Shown in pieces: positions 9,164 to 18,101 of a stretch of DNA of 64,000 bases. Below the pieces are notes generated by a model. The model had not been told where the DNA came from. It ran no database searches and worked only from the letters and a program-made list of their open reading frames with translations. Every line of letters begins with the position of its first letter. The stretch's first letter is position 1. The stretch covers positions 2,604,001-2,668,000 of the forward strand of contig NZ_CP019312.1 of assembly GCF_001969365.1 (NCBI RefSeq), in the 5' to 3' direction. This DNA is from Tateyamaria omphalii (GTDB taxonomy: Bacteria; Pseudomonadota; Alphaproteobacteria; Rhodobacterales; Rhodobacteraceae). The position numbers and the translations under genes were made by a program.

Positions 9164-9682
9164 ATGAGCGGAAAGTTCCCGATGATTGCGGTGTGGCGGT
9201 TCATTCTGTCGATGCTTGTGGTGCTGGGCCTGACCCTGCCGCTGATGGCGCGCGACACCGGTCCTGTGACCAACCTGCCACTGCCCCGCTACGTGTCGAT
9301 GAAGGCCGCCGAGGGCAACGTGCGCCGTGGCCCATCGCTGACCCACCGCATCGACTGGGTGTTCAAACGCCGCGACATGCCCCTGCGCATCACCGCCGAA
9401 CACGGCCACTGGCGCCGGGTCGAGGACCGCGACGGTCTGGGGGGTTGGGTGCACTATTCCCTGCTGTCCGGCACCCGTACCGTGATCGTGGAGCAAGACA
9501 TGCTGACCTTGCGCAGCAAGCCAGATGCCGTTGCACCTGTCACAGCGGCCCTTGAGGTCGGCGTAGTTGCCCGGCTGGGCAAATGCGGTCCGGAATGGTG
9601 CCGCATCAGCTCCGGCGGTTACCGCGGCTGGGCGCCCAAGGCGCGGCTATGGGGTGTGGCCATGGACGAGTTGCGCGACTAG
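9164..9682 (+). CDS. Secreted protein with bacterial SH3 domains
   Basis: A 172-residue protein with an uncleaved or cleaved N-terminal hydrophobic signal (about residues 7-28). Two SH3-like repeats follow: 'YVSMKAAEGNVRRGPSLTHRIDWVF...GWVHYSLLSG' and 'DMLTLRSKPDAVAPVTAALEVGVVARLGKCGPEWCRISSGGYRGWAPKARLWGV' (abbreviated here). Such domains usually bind peptidoglycan or mediate periplasmic contacts. The ATG at 9164 is preferred over an upstream ATG at 9059 because AAGAGG lies just upstream and the signal peptide then starts the protein. Its TAG stop overlaps the stop of the convergent RidA gene. Confidence 0.8.
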   Translation: MSGKFPMIAVWRFILSMLVVLGLTLPLMARDTGPVTNLPLPRYVSMKAAEGNVRRGPSLTHRIDWVFKRRDMPLRITAEHGHWRRVEDRDGLGGWVHYSLLSGTRTVIVEQDMLTLRSKPDAVAPVTAALEVGVVARLGKCGPEWCRISSGGYRGWAPKARLWGVAMDELRD

Positions 9683-10068
9683 GCCAACGTGGCAATCACG
9701 CGGATTTCGACAACGGCGCCGTGGCGGCGCAGCCCCGCAACCTCAACCGCTGTCCAGGCGGGGTACGGATCCGACAGATGCTGCAAGCGTACTCTGTCGA
9801 ACAGGTCAAAATGCGCGCGCAGTCCCACATGGTAGCTTGTCATCTCGACCAGCGCATCCAGGCCCAGATCCGCCTCGGCCAGCACCACGCCGATCTTGTT
9901 GAAACAGGCGTGGAACTGCGCCTCTTCGCTTTCGGGCATCGCTCCATCCGGTGCAGCCCCCGTCACTCCGGTCAGGAAAACGTGGGTTTGGGATACAATT
10001 CCCGGCGACATGCCCGCACGGACACAGGCATCGCGCAGCGCGGGCGGGATCAGAACCTGTCGTGTCAT
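9679..10068 (-). CDS. RidA family protein
   Basis: A 129-residue protein of the RidA/YjgF/UK114 family: 'AGMSPGIVSQTHVFLTGVTG', 'QFHACFNKIGVVLAEADLGLDALVEMTSYHV' in two parts, and the C-terminal 'PAWTAVEVAGLRRHGAVVEIRVIA'. Family members hydrolyse reactive enamine/imine intermediates or act on related small molecules; this divergent member's substrate is unknown. The ATG at 10068 follows AGGAGAG. The 3' end shares the palindrome CTAG (9679-9682) with the stop of the convergent SH3 gene. Confidence 0.85.
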   Translation of the reverse strand: MTRQVLIPPALRDACVRAGMSPGIVSQTHVFLTGVTGAAPDGAMPESEEAQFHACFNKIGVVLAEADLGLDALVEMTSYHVGLRAHFDLFDRVRLQHLSDPYPAWTAVEVAGLRRHGAVVEIRVIATLA

Positions 10069-10148
10069 TGGAACTCTCCTTGCTCTTGTCGGTAACTCGG
10101 GTAGCATCCCGCGCAACGCCGCGTGGCGCATTGGAAAAGACCATTGAA

Positions 10149-11141
10149 ATGAAATGCATACAATACTCTCGCTTTGGACCGGCTGCCGACGTTCTGACAC
10201 TTGCCGAACTGCCAACACCTGACCCCGCAGCAGGCGAGGTGCTTGTCGAACTCAGCTATTCCGGCGTGAACCCGTCTGACGTCAAAGCCCGTGGGGGGAC
10301 ACGGCCTGGCGCGACAAAGCCGCCCTTCGACCAGATTGTCCCGCACAGCGACGGCGCGGGCCGCATTGTCGCTATCGGAGACGGCGTGCCCGCGGATCGG
10401 ATCGGCCAACGCGTGTGGATCTGGAACGGGCAATGGCAGCGTCCCTTCGGCACGGCGGCGACGCATATCTGCCTGCCCTCGGACCAGGCGGTCGATCTTC
10501 CTGACGGCGTGTCTGAGCAAACAGGCGCGGTGCTGGGTATTCCCGGGCTGACGGCGGCGCAGGCCGTCTTTGGCGGCGGCGCGGTCGCGGGGCAAACCGT
10601 TCTGGTCCAAGGAGGTGCTGGAACTGTTGGCCTGCTGGCCGTGCAACTTGCCAAATGGGGCGGCGCGCGGGTGATCGCCACCGCGCATGGTGCGGGTATG
10701 GAGCGGGCGGAAGCCGCGGGGGCGGATGCTGTGCTCGACTACACCGCCCCCGATCTTGGCGAAGCAATCCTCAATGCAAACGAGGGCGCGCCTGTCGAAC
10801 GGATCGTTGAAGTCGAATTGGGCCAAAACATCGACACCGATGCGCAGGTGATCGCGCCCAACGGGTCAATTGCGGTCTATGGCTCCGCGCGCAACATGAC
10901 CCCGACGCTGCCCTTTGGACCGCTGCTGTTCAAAGCGGTCACGCTCGACGTCCTTTTGATCTACCTCCTGCCCAAAGCGGAACGGGATGCCGCCATCGCC
11001 TATCTGCACGATGCGCTCAGCGAGGGCGCACTCACCTGCCCCATCGCGCAGGTCTTTCCCTTGGCCCGCACCGCTGCCGCACACGAAGCGGTCGAACGTG
11101 GCGGTCGGGACGGCGCTGTTCTGGTCGAGGTGCAAGCATGA
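10149..11141 (+). CDS. Zinc-free MDR / NADPH:quinone reductase-like enzyme
   Basis: A 330-residue medium-chain dehydrogenase/reductase. 'MKCIQYSRFGPAADVL' is the usual quinone-reductase start, 'SYSGVNPSDVKARGG' and 'PFDQIVPHSDGAGRI' form the catalytic-domain core, and 'VLVQGGAGTVGLLAVQLAKWGGARVI' (read in two parts) is the NADPH-binding fold. Structural-zinc cysteines are absent, as in the QOR subgroup. The start at 10149 is supported by homology-like N-terminus and a GGAAAAG upstream. The gene overlaps the next by ATGA. Confidence 0.88.
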   Translation: MKCIQYSRFGPAADVLTLAELPTPDPAAGEVLVELSYSGVNPSDVKARGGTRPGATKPPFDQIVPHSDGAGRIVAIGDGVPADRIGQRVWIWNGQWQRPFGTAATHICLPSDQAVDLPDGVSEQTGAVLGIPGLTAAQAVFGGGAVAGQTVLVQGGAGTVGLLAVQLAKWGGARVIATAHGAGMERAEAAGADAVLDYTAPDLGEAILNANEGAPVERIVEVELGQNIDTDAQVIAPNGSIAVYGSARNMTPTLPFGPLLFKAVTLDVLLIYLLPKAERDAAIAYLHDALSEGALTCPIAQVFPLARTAAAHEAVERGGRDGAVLVEVQA

Positions 11142-12469
11142 TCCGCCTCCTCGCCGTGCTGATATGCCTGTGTGCCACACCGATCTGGGCGCAGGACACG
11201 AGCCAACCACAGGGCACCATCACGGTCGCAGACAGCGCGACCCAGGACGCCGCCATTGCCGTGCGCATCCGCGACATCCTGGGGGAGCTCGACGGGTTTG
11301 ATGGCGTCACCGTCTCGGTATCTTCGGGCATCGTCACCCTGCGCGGCACAACGGTCGATGCCAGCACGGCCGTGCGCCTGAATGAATTGGTGGGCCGGGT
11401 CGAAGGGGTCGTGGCGATCAACAACGAAGTCACGGAGACCACCGATGTGGTTGCCCGGCTGAACCCGGCGGTCGAACGTTTTCAGGCCCGCATCACGCAG
11501 GCGATCGCCCTCCTGCCCCTGATTGCCGTTGCTGCGCTGGCCTTTATCTGCGTGCTGACCTTGGGGATGCTTTTGGCGCGCGCGCGCAACCCGTGGGAGC
11601 GGATCGCGCCAAACGCATTTATCGCTAATATTTACCGGCAGGTGGTGCGCATCCTGTTCTTTATCGCGGGCGTGGTCATCGCGCTCGACATCCTCGGCGC
11701 GACCGCACTGCTGGGCACGATCCTCGGCGCTGCGGGGATCGTCGGCCTGGCCATCGGCTTTGCCGTGCGCGACACGGTCGAGAACTTCATCGCCTCGATC
11801 ATGTTGTCCATCCGCCAGCCCTTTCGTCCCAATGACGTCGTGGAAATCCAGGGCGACATCGGCAAGGTCATCCGCCTGACCAGCCGCGCCACGATCCTTC
11901 TCAGCTTTGATGGCAACCACATCCGCATCCCGAATGCGACCGTGTTCAAAAGCCGGATCGTGAACTATTCCACCAACACGGAACGGCGCTTTAGTTTCGA
12001 GATCGGGGTGAGTTCCGACGCGGATCTGGCCGATGTGCGGCAAATGACGGAAGAGACGGTGGCGGGACTGCCCTTTGTTCTGGCCGAGCCTGCGCCGATG
12101 TCGTGGATCGAGCGGATCGGGGATGGCGCGATTTTTCTAACCGTGACGGGTTGGATTGACCAAGAGGCGACCTCGCTCGTGCGCGCCAAGGGCGAGGCGC
12201 TGCGTCTGACCAAGGCGCGCATCGAAGGCGCAGGGATCGAAGTGCCCGATACGACCTACCGCGTGCAATTGTTGGGCGGCCTGGCACCCGCGACCGAAGC
12301 GGCCCGCCCTAGCCCGCCCCCCTCCCCGACCAAAGTGCCCGACGTGCCAGAGGTTGCCGCCGCCGACGTGACCGACATGTCGGAACCCGGACTGGACAAG
12401 CTCGTCGATGCCGAGCGCAGCGACCCCGACGCCCCCGATTTGCTGACTGATGCGGCGCCAAAGGAATAG
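11138..12469 (+). CDS. MscS-family mechanosensitive channel with BON domain
   Basis: A 443-residue membrane protein: signal peptide (1-18), a periplasmic BON domain (about 30-105, 'VTVSVSSGIVTLRGTTVDAS'), three predicted membrane helices (about 120-220), the MscS pore/beta module ('GLAIGFAVRDTVENFIASI' and 'RPNDVVEIQGDIGKV', 'IRIPNATVFKSRIVNYS') and a Pro/Asp-rich cytoplasmic tail. MscS channels release solutes under hypo-osmotic shock. The ATGA overlap with the quinone-reductase-like gene implies translational coupling. The tail beyond residue 390 is low-complexity and probably disordered. Confidence 0.9.
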   Translation: MIRLLAVLICLCATPIWAQDTSQPQGTITVADSATQDAAIAVRIRDILGELDGFDGVTVSVSSGIVTLRGTTVDASTAVRLNELVGRVEGVVAINNEVTETTDVVARLNPAVERFQARITQAIALLPLIAVAALAFICVLTLGMLLARARNPWERIAPNAFIANIYRQVVRILFFIAGVVIALDILGATALLGTILGAAGIVGLAIGFAVRDTVENFIASIMLSIRQPFRPNDVVEIQGDIGKVIRLTSRATILLSFDGNHIRIPNATVFKSRIVNYSTNTERRFSFEIGVSSDADLADVRQMTEETVAGLPFVLAEPAPMSWIERIGDGAIFLTVTGWIDQEATSLVRAKGEALRLTKARIEGAGIEVPDTTYRVQLLGGLAPATEAARPSPPPSPTKVPDVPEVAAADVTDMSEPGLDKLVDAERSDPDAPDLLTDAAPKE

Positions 12470-12532
12470 TAAGGATTTTGGCCCAAAAGGGCTTGCGCGC
12501 GCCGCGAGCCCGCTCTAATTAGCGCGGCACGT

Positions 12533-12608
12533 TGGGATGTAGCTCAATTGGTAGAGCACCGGTTTTTGGTACCGTAGGTTGTAGGTTCGAGTCCTACCAT
12601 CCCAGCCA
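12533..12608 (+). tRNA. tRNA-Gln (TTG anticodon)
   Basis: A complete cloverleaf with a 7-bp acceptor stem (TGGGATG / CATCCCA), D arm GCTC..GAGC, anticodon loop TTTTGGT giving anticodon TTG, T arm with GTTCGAGTC, discriminator G and an encoded CCA. The outermost anticodon-stem pair appears mismatched. Confidence 0.95.
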
Positions 12609-13266
12609 TTTCAAGTCTTTTATGTGTCGCCCGGCGAAAACTGCAACTCGTCCGGCTATCCACAAAAGAGAACGCCGTGACCTTACCCGATAGCGAACCC
12701 CGACAACTGGGCTTTCCTGATGATCGACCACTCGGTCGGTCTTATGCGATTCCTCAGCTCGATCAATCCCATGCAGATGAAGCACGCCATCCTTAGCCAA
12801 GGCGTGCTGAGCGGAGCCTTTGCGGAGGTCAAGCGAGGCAGGCCGAGTGCTGCGGTTAAGATTGGCGGAGTCGGCTGGAGCCCGTCCGCCAAGCGATGTG
12901 TGTGGTCTGCAAGTGTTGTAGTCGATCCAACCGACAACATCATTTCAACGCCGGTCCCGGGAGAGACAGGGCCGAACATCGTTGCAGTCAGGCCAAGTGA
13001 GCCGACACCGATCAATCCCAATTCAGATGAGGCGACACAACGCGGGCATCGGCGAGAAAATGACTCTGCCCGGATATTGGGGCAAAACGGCTTTGACATC
13101 ATTCAGAACCCGGCGGTCGACGGGCCAAAGCACTGAAAGCCGCGAAAACCGCGTTATTGCCATTCGAGGCAAATCAATGGGTTGGACACTGTTCGCGTAG
13201 ATACAGGAGAAAGTCCCATTCCTAGGGACAAGTTGCCTGCGGCTCTACATTCGACAAAAGTGTTAG
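12609..13266. other. 658-bp gap between two tRNA genes without a convincing gene
   Basis: Overlapping open frames occur on both strands (for example 12720-13136 on plus and 12683-13102 on minus), but none has a good ribosome-binding site, recognisable domain or coding-like composition. The base composition is lower in GC than the flanks. It could be a decayed insertion next to the tRNA-Gln 3' end; no attachment-site duplication was seen by eye. Confidence 0.5.
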
Positions 13267-13343
13267 TGGCGGACCGAGGAGGATTCGAACCCCCGACCCC
13301 TTGATTCGTAGTCAAGTACTCTATCCAGCTGAGCTATCGGTCC
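13267..13343 (-). tRNA. tRNA-Arg (ACG anticodon)
   Basis: Reading the minus strand: acceptor GGACCGA / TCGGTCC, D arm GCTC..GAGT, anticodon stem CTTGA / TCAAG around loop CTACGAA (anticodon ACG), T arm GGGGGTTCGAATCCTCC, discriminator G and encoded CCA. Confidence 0.96.
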
Positions 13344-13412
13344 ACTGGCAGGCGGTCTAGTCCCGCGGGAAAGGGTTTGCAAGGGGGTATCTGAGCAAAT
13401 CCGTGGATCGCG

Positions 13413-14795
13413 TCAGATGTCTTCGCCTTTTGGCAGTCGGATCGAAAAGACAGTGCCCTTTGGTCCCGTCCGGTCCAGTTCAAGCGCGCCGCCGTGACCG
13501 CGCACCAGTTCCTGCGCAATGGCCAGGCCCAAACCTGTCCCGCCTTTGGCGACGCCCCCCTGGAACGGCTGGAACAGATGTTCCTGCGCCTTCGGCGGCA
13601 AGCCGGGCCCGGTATCGGCAATCTCGATCCACCAATTGTCTGCATCCTCATAGGCAGACACATTGATCTCGCCCGGCTTGCCTGTCGCGATGATCGCCTG
13701 CCGCGCATTGCGCACCAGATTGGACACGACACGAAACAACTGCTCGGGATCTGCGCGGAGTGAAAAGAGCGGCGGGATGTTTTCGCTCAGCGACAGATCG
13801 TGATCGCCAACGGCCAGCCGTTCGCTGTCCAGCACATCGGCCACAATGTCATCAAGGGTAAAGATCATCAGCGTCGGGCTCGGCTCCTCCGCCTTGCCAA
13901 ACGCGAGCGTGCTTTCGCACAAATGCACGGCGCGGGTCATCGAGTTCACCAGCTTCGGTGCCATGCGGCGCACGAGCGGGTCTTCGGACGCTTCGATCCG
14001 GTCGGTGAAGAGCTGTGCAGAAGTAAGGATATTGCGCAGATCATGGCTGATCTTGGACACTGCGCTGCCCAGTTGCGCCAGACGATCCTTCTGCCGCAGT
14101 GCGGAGATCAATTCGGTCTGCAAACTGCGCAGCGCTTCTTCGGCCTCTCGCAACTCAGTCACACCGGCGTTGGGCGTGATGATCCGGCGCGCGTCTTCAG
14201 GGGCAGCGGCATAGCGCTGCATGTGGCCCACGACGCCGCGAATGGGTTTCACAAGAATGGCCCGCACTGCAATGAACAGCAGCCCCGCGGTAACAATCGA
14301 AATGACCGCCGACAGAACAAGGATGCGAATGCCGTAGTCGATCATGGCCATGCGCAGCGGCCCGGTCTCCATCGTCACCTCGATCAGCAGCCCCGCCTCG
14401 CGCGTCGGTGCGCCGATCACGCGGATCACCTCGTTCTCCGGCTCCAAAATCCGCATCAGCGCGTCGCGGATCAGCACAGGCGCCGTCCCGTCGCGCAGAT
14501 CAAATGTCGCGTCGATAGGCTGCGGCATGGGCGAGGCCAGCATCAGCTGTCGCACCTCATCCCGGCGCAGCACCACGTTGAACACGCCCGCGTTCTCGAG
14601 CAACTCCTGCTCAAGGTCTCCATCAATCATATCGTCAGCCAGCAGGGCCAGCGATGCAATCTGTGCGCGCTCAAGGCGGTTTTGCAGATATTCCTCCCGG
14701 AACCGCGCGATGGACGGCACAAAAATCAAAACCTCCGCCAACATCACGAAGATGGTCGTCAGGATCAGAAACCGGCCGGAGAGTGAGTTCATCAT
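13413..14795 (-). CDS. Sensor histidine kinase
   Basis: A 460-residue membrane kinase: N-terminal helix (about 8-28), periplasmic sensor region, second helix (about 155-180), a HAMP-like linker, HisKA dimerisation domain with phospho-acceptor H251 in 'KISHDLRN', and an HATPase_c domain with N box 'NLVRNARQA', G1 'DTGPGLP' and G2 'GGTGLGLAIAQ'. No response regulator is adjacent. It begins 12 bp after the disulfide oxidoreductase gene, so it is probably the last gene of an operon with that enzyme and the TVP38-like protein. Signal sensed is unknown. No clear Shine-Dalgarno precedes the tandem ATGs. Confidence 0.9.
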   Translation of the reverse strand: MMNSLSGRFLILTTIFVMLAEVLIFVPSIARFREEYLQNRLERAQIASLALLADDMIDGDLEQELLENAGVFNVVLRRDEVRQLMLASPMPQPIDATFDLRDGTAPVLIRDALMRILEPENEVIRVIGAPTREAGLLIEVTMETGPLRMAMIDYGIRILVLSAVISIVTAGLLFIAVRAILVKPIRGVVGHMQRYAAAPEDARRIITPNAGVTELREAEEALRSLQTELISALRQKDRLAQLGSAVSKISHDLRNILTSAQLFTDRIEASEDPLVRRMAPKLVNSMTRAVHLCESTLAFGKAEEPSPTLMIFTLDDIVADVLDSERLAVGDHDLSLSENIPPLFSLRADPEQLFRVVSNLVRNARQAIIATGKPGEINVSAYEDADNWWIEIADTGPGLPPKAQEHLFQPFQGGVAKGGTGLGLAIAQELVRGHGGALELDRTGPKGTVFSIRLPKGEDI

Positions 14796-14807
14796 CGTGC
14801 TATGTGG

Positions 14808-16226
14808 TCAGGGAATGAGCCGTTGCACAAGTCCCACGACCCGCTTGACGGCAGCGCTTTCGAAAAGGCGCGGGCTGAAATATGCACCGGCTGCGCGCTT
14901 GTTGACCTCACCAATGGTCGGGTAAGGCGACACCATGGCGGCGACCTGGCTCATCTTCATGTTGTTTGCGATCACAAGCGACCACAGGTTAATCAATTCA
15001 CCCGCCTGATGCCCGGCGATGGACACGCCAACGGGCCGCCCCTTGACCACCATCACCTTGATCAGACCGTCGGTCTTGCGTTCGGCGATGGCGCGGTCGT
15101 TGTGATTGTAGTGAAATCGCACCACCTCCAGCTTGGCACCATGCGCATCCTGCGCCTGTGCCTCGGTCAATCCGACCTGCGCCAGCTCTGGTTCCGTGTA
15201 CGTGGCCCAAGGGATATGCGCCGTCTTGGCCTTGGACGGCAACGCAAACAGCAGCGACCGGATGATGACACCGGCATGATAGCCCGCCACATGGGTGAAT
15301 TGCAGCCCACCCGCAACATCACCCACAGCATAGACGCGGCGGTTTGTTGTGCGCAGGCTGTCATCCACCTTCACCCCAGTCCGCGTCGTCTCGATCCCAG
15401 CCGCCTCAAGGTTCAGCTTGTCGGTGTTCGACTTGCGACCCACGGCCACAAGTAGGTGCGACCCGGCAAAGCTGCGCCCGTCCTTGGTATGAACGGTAAC
15501 GGACCCTTCGCCCCCTTCGATCTTCTCGGCCAAGGCCCCTTCCACAATCTCGATCCCCTCGCGGCGCAGGTTGGTCAGGACCACATCGGCCATCTCGGGA
15601 TCATCCTTGCCCAGCGCGGTGTCGCCTTCGATCACAGTGACCTGCGATCCAAGACGTCGGTGCGCCTGCGCCATTTCCATCCCGATGGGACCACCGCCGA
15701 TGATCAACAAGTGCTCCGGGCGCTCGCGCAACTCCCAGAGAGTCTCATTTGTCAGATACGGGACGCTGTCGATCCCGTCGATGGGCGGCACAAGCGGGCT
15801 CGACCCTGTCGCGATCACGATCCGCCGGGCCTTGATGACCGTCTCGCCCGCCTGCACTTCCGTCTCGGAAACAAAGTGACCGAACTCCCGGATAACTTTC
15901 ACACCCAGCCCCTCGAACCGCTCCTGGCTGTCGACAGGTTCGATCTGCGCAATCACCTGCGCCACGTGATCCTTCGCCGCTGCGTAATCGACCTGAGGGG
16001 CCGCATTGGCCACCCCGTATTCGGCGCTGTGGGTCTGGCCATACGCCGCCTTGCCACTGGCAATCAGCGCCTTGGACGGCACGCAGCCATAGTTCAGGCA
16101 GTCGCCGCCCATCTTGTGCCCTTCCAGCAGGACAACCTTGGCGCCCATCTGCACGGCGCCTGCCGCCACGGACAGCCCCCCGGACCCGGCGCCGATGACC
16201 AGAATATCAGTCTTGATGCGTTTCAT
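14808..16226 (-). CDS. FAD-dependent pyridine nucleotide-disulfide oxidoreductase (MerA/Lpd-like)
   Basis: A 472-residue flavoprotein. It has the FAD motif 'IGAGSGGLSVAAGA' (11-24), the redox-active pair in 'GGDCLNYGCVPSKA' (C43 and C48), an NAD(P) motif 'LLIIGGGPIGMEMAQA', 'YAVGDVAGG' and a C-terminal dimerisation domain ('YPTIGEVNKRA'). Similar proteins are annotated as mercuric-reductase-like or dihydrolipoamide-dehydrogenase-like; there is no N-terminal heavy-metal domain and no C-terminal vicinal cysteines, so Hg(II) reduction is unlikely. It lies 5 bp after the TVP38-like gene. Confidence 0.9.
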   Translation of the reverse strand: MKRIKTDILVIGAGSGGLSVAAGAVQMGAKVVLLEGHKMGGDCLNYGCVPSKALIASGKAAYGQTHSAEYGVANAAPQVDYAAAKDHVAQVIAQIEPVDSQERFEGLGVKVIREFGHFVSETEVQAGETVIKARRIVIATGSSPLVPPIDGIDSVPYLTNETLWELRERPEHLLIIGGGPIGMEMAQAHRRLGSQVTVIEGDTALGKDDPEMADVVLTNLRREGIEIVEGALAEKIEGGEGSVTVHTKDGRSFAGSHLLVAVGRKSNTDKLNLEAAGIETTRTGVKVDDSLRTTNRRVYAVGDVAGGLQFTHVAGYHAGVIIRSLLFALPSKAKTAHIPWATYTEPELAQVGLTEAQAQDAHGAKLEVVRFHYNHNDRAIAERKTDGLIKVMVVKGRPVGVSIAGHQAGELINLWSLVIANNMKMSQVAAMVSPYPTIGEVNKRAAGAYFSPRLFESAAVKRVVGLVQRLIP

Positions 16227-16231
16227 CTGAA

Positions 16232-16963
16232 TTACAGACCTTTCTTGCCCGTCACGGCCTTGACCACCACCGGCAGCAGGGACAGCGCCGCCAACCCAAG
16301 AATGGGCAGCAGGATGTGGGGTTCAAAGATGATGCCGAGGTTCGGCGTCTCGCCGCGGGCGAACACTTCGCCCAGACCGGCCCCGACCGAAGTATAAACG
16401 ACCGACCCCGGAATGATGCCCAGGAAAGTCGAGATCACGTAGCGATGCAGCGGAACCTGCATGAAGGCGGGGACAAGGTTGGCCACAAAGAACGGCACGA
16501 CCGGCACCAGACGGATGACAAACAGCATCGACCATTGGTTCTCATCAATGCCGTCCTTGATCTTCTTGATCGTACCCTTTGACGCTTCCATGCGCTGGCC
16601 CAGCGTCTCGCCAAACCCATGGCGGGCCGCGAGGAAAATGATCGTCGCGCCGATGGTCGCTGCCGTCACGGTAAAGACGGACCCGAACATGGTCCCAAAC
16701 AGGAACCCGCCTGTCAGCGTGGCAATACTCGCGCCCGGCAAGGAAAAGCCCACGATCAGGATGTAGATGCCAACATAAACCAGCGCGGTCAGCAGGTAGT
16801 TCGCATTGCGAAAGTCGATCAGCGCCTCGCGATTATCGGCCAGCGTCTGGAAGCTCAAGTAGTCGCGCAACGTGAAGGCGCCAATGGCCGCAACGATCAG
16901 GATCCCGATCAGCGGCAGGTTCCGCATCACACTGGATTTGCTTGGTTGGCTCATGTCCGTCAT
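16232..16963 (-). CDS. TVP38/TMEM64 (VTT-domain) membrane protein
   Basis: A 243-residue integral membrane protein with five or six hydrophobic segments. The VTT (DedA-like) domain is recognised from 'FSLPGASIATLTGGFLFG' and 'VIRLVPVVPFFVANLVPAF' followed by 'TFLGIIPGSVVYTSVGAGLG'. Family members are proposed lipid scramblases or transporters. First gene of a three-gene minus-strand operon with a disulfide oxidoreductase and a histidine kinase; TVP38 next to a MerA-like flavoprotein is a recurrent pairing. An AAAGGA site precedes the ATG. Confidence 0.88.
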   Translation of the reverse strand: MTDMSQPSKSSVMRNLPLIGILIVAAIGAFTLRDYLSFQTLADNREALIDFRNANYLLTALVYVGIYILIVGFSLPGASIATLTGGFLFGTMFGSVFTVTAATIGATIIFLAARHGFGETLGQRMEASKGTIKKIKDGIDENQWSMLFVIRLVPVVPFFVANLVPAFMQVPLHRYVISTFLGIIPGSVVYTSVGAGLGEVFARGETPNLGIIFEPHILLPILGLAALSLLPVVVKAVTGKKGL

Positions 16964-17282
16964 ACCGTATCCTTTGATCGCGCCGCGATTGCCCGACCCA
17001 CCTTGGGCCCGGTGTGACCTGAAAATGCGCCCGCCGCACGCGGCAAAACAGGCTCTTCACGCCCCGTTGAACGGAATTGCCCATTTCCGTGAGGTTTCTT
17101 GGACGCGGCACGCGCTATTGAAACATACCGACCGGCTTCGGCCCCGATTTGTTGCAAGCATGCAGAATTTCAGTGCCCAAAGGGTTTACTTGGCAATGTC
17201 TCCGCTTTAGAGGACGGGCTTCGAATACTGCCCCAACCCGAATCCGCGGGATGACGGGGCCAACAGATCCGGAGCCAATGCG
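16964..17282. other. Divergent intergenic region upstream of rpmH
   Basis: A 319-bp gap between the divergent TVP38-like gene and rpmH. It should contain both promoters. Short TTG-type and A/T-rich boxes are present but none pairs with convincing spacing, so no promoter is called. No RNA gene recognised. Confidence 0.5.
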
Positions 17283-17417
17283 ATGAAACGCACTTATCAA
17301 CCTTCGAACCTCGTGCGCAAACGCCGTCACGGTTTCCGTGCCCGCATGGCAACCAAGGCTGGCCGCAAGATCCTCAACGCCCGCCGTGCCCGCGGCCGGA
17401 AGTCGCTGAGCGCGTAA
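17283..17417 (+). CDS. rpmH: 50S ribosomal protein L34
   Basis: A 44-residue basic protein beginning [18 protein letters not shown] and ending 'GRKSLSA', the near-invariant L34 sequence. It is followed 16 bp later by rnpA, the conserved bacterial order. GGAGCC precedes the ATG. Confidence 0.97.
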
Positions 17418-17433
17418 GCTTTCCCCGAAAGGG

Positions 17434-17835
17434 ATGACAATGACCCCGCCGGAGGCCGCTTTGCCCAGCTTTGACGCTGGCGAAGACATGCCTCCGGCGG
17501 GGCCTTTGCGTTTTGAGACATTGAAGAAGCGCGCCGACTTCCTGCGCGCTGCGCGCGGGCGCCGCGTGGTGATGCCCGGCTTTATCCTCCAGTCCCGCAC
17601 CCGCAACGACGATGGTCCGATCCGCGTCGGCTTTACCTGCTCCAAAAAAGTCGGCAACGCCGTCGCCCGCAACCGAGCCAAACGCCGCCTACGCGAGGTT
17701 GCCCGCCACGTGCTTAGTCACCGCGGCAAACCCGCCACCGACTACGTGCTGGTGGGTCGCGCCGATATCACAGCGACCCGCCCCCTCAACCAGCTGATCA
17801 GCGATTGCAATGCCGCCATGGACCGTCTGCCATGA
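17434..17835 (+). CDS. rnpA: Ribonuclease P protein component
   Basis: A 133-residue basic protein with the family signature '[27 protein letters not shown]' (read here in two halves: [16 protein letters not shown] and [11 protein letters not shown]). It binds the RNase P RNA and helps mature tRNA 5' ends. The N-terminal 25 residues ([16 protein letters not shown]...) extend beyond the usual start, so translation might begin later. Overlaps yidD by ATGA. Confidence 0.95.
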   Translation: MTMTPPEAALPSFDAGEDMPPAGPLRFETLKKRADFLRAARGRRVVMPGFILQSRTRNDDGPIRVGFTCSKKVGNAVARNRAKRRLREVARHVLSHRGKPATDYVLVGRADITATRPLNQLISDCNAAMDRLP

Positions 17836-18077
17836 CGCCCTTGGCCTTTATCGTCTCCCTGCCCGTCCGCGCCTACCGGCTGGTCCTTTCGCCCTGGGTC
17901 GGTTTCAACTGCCGCTATCAACCGACCTGCAGCGCCTACGCCATGGAGGCCCTCGAAAAACACGGCGCCATCAAAGGCACGTGGCTGGCCATCCGCCGCA
18001 TCGGGCGCTGCCATCCCTGGGGCAGCAGCGGCTACGACCCGGTGCCGGACTGCAAATGCAAGCGGGACGATCCTTGA
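17832..18077 (+). CDS. yidD: Membrane protein insertion efficiency factor
   Basis: An 81-residue protein with the YidD pattern: '[27 protein letters not shown]' (in two parts) and '[17 protein letters not shown]', with conserved cysteines. It assists YidC-dependent insertion. The ATG overlaps the rnpA stop (ATGA). yidC itself is displaced about 3.3 kb downstream by three intervening genes. Confidence 0.95.
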   Translation: MTPLAFIVSLPVRAYRLVLSPWVGFNCRYQPTCSAYAMEALEKHGAIKGTWLAIRRIGRCHPWGSSGYDPVPDCKCKRDDP

Positions 18078-18101
18078 AAGATCAACCTGTGGACAAAAGC
18101 G

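Noticed and set aside
12683..13136. Overlapping ~138-codon frames on both strands between the tRNAs
   Set aside because: No start signal or recognisable motif; the two frames overlap each other.
14808..16226. Mercuric reductase (merA) call
   Set aside because: The C-terminal cysteine pair and N-terminal metal-binding domain are absent and no other mer genes are present.
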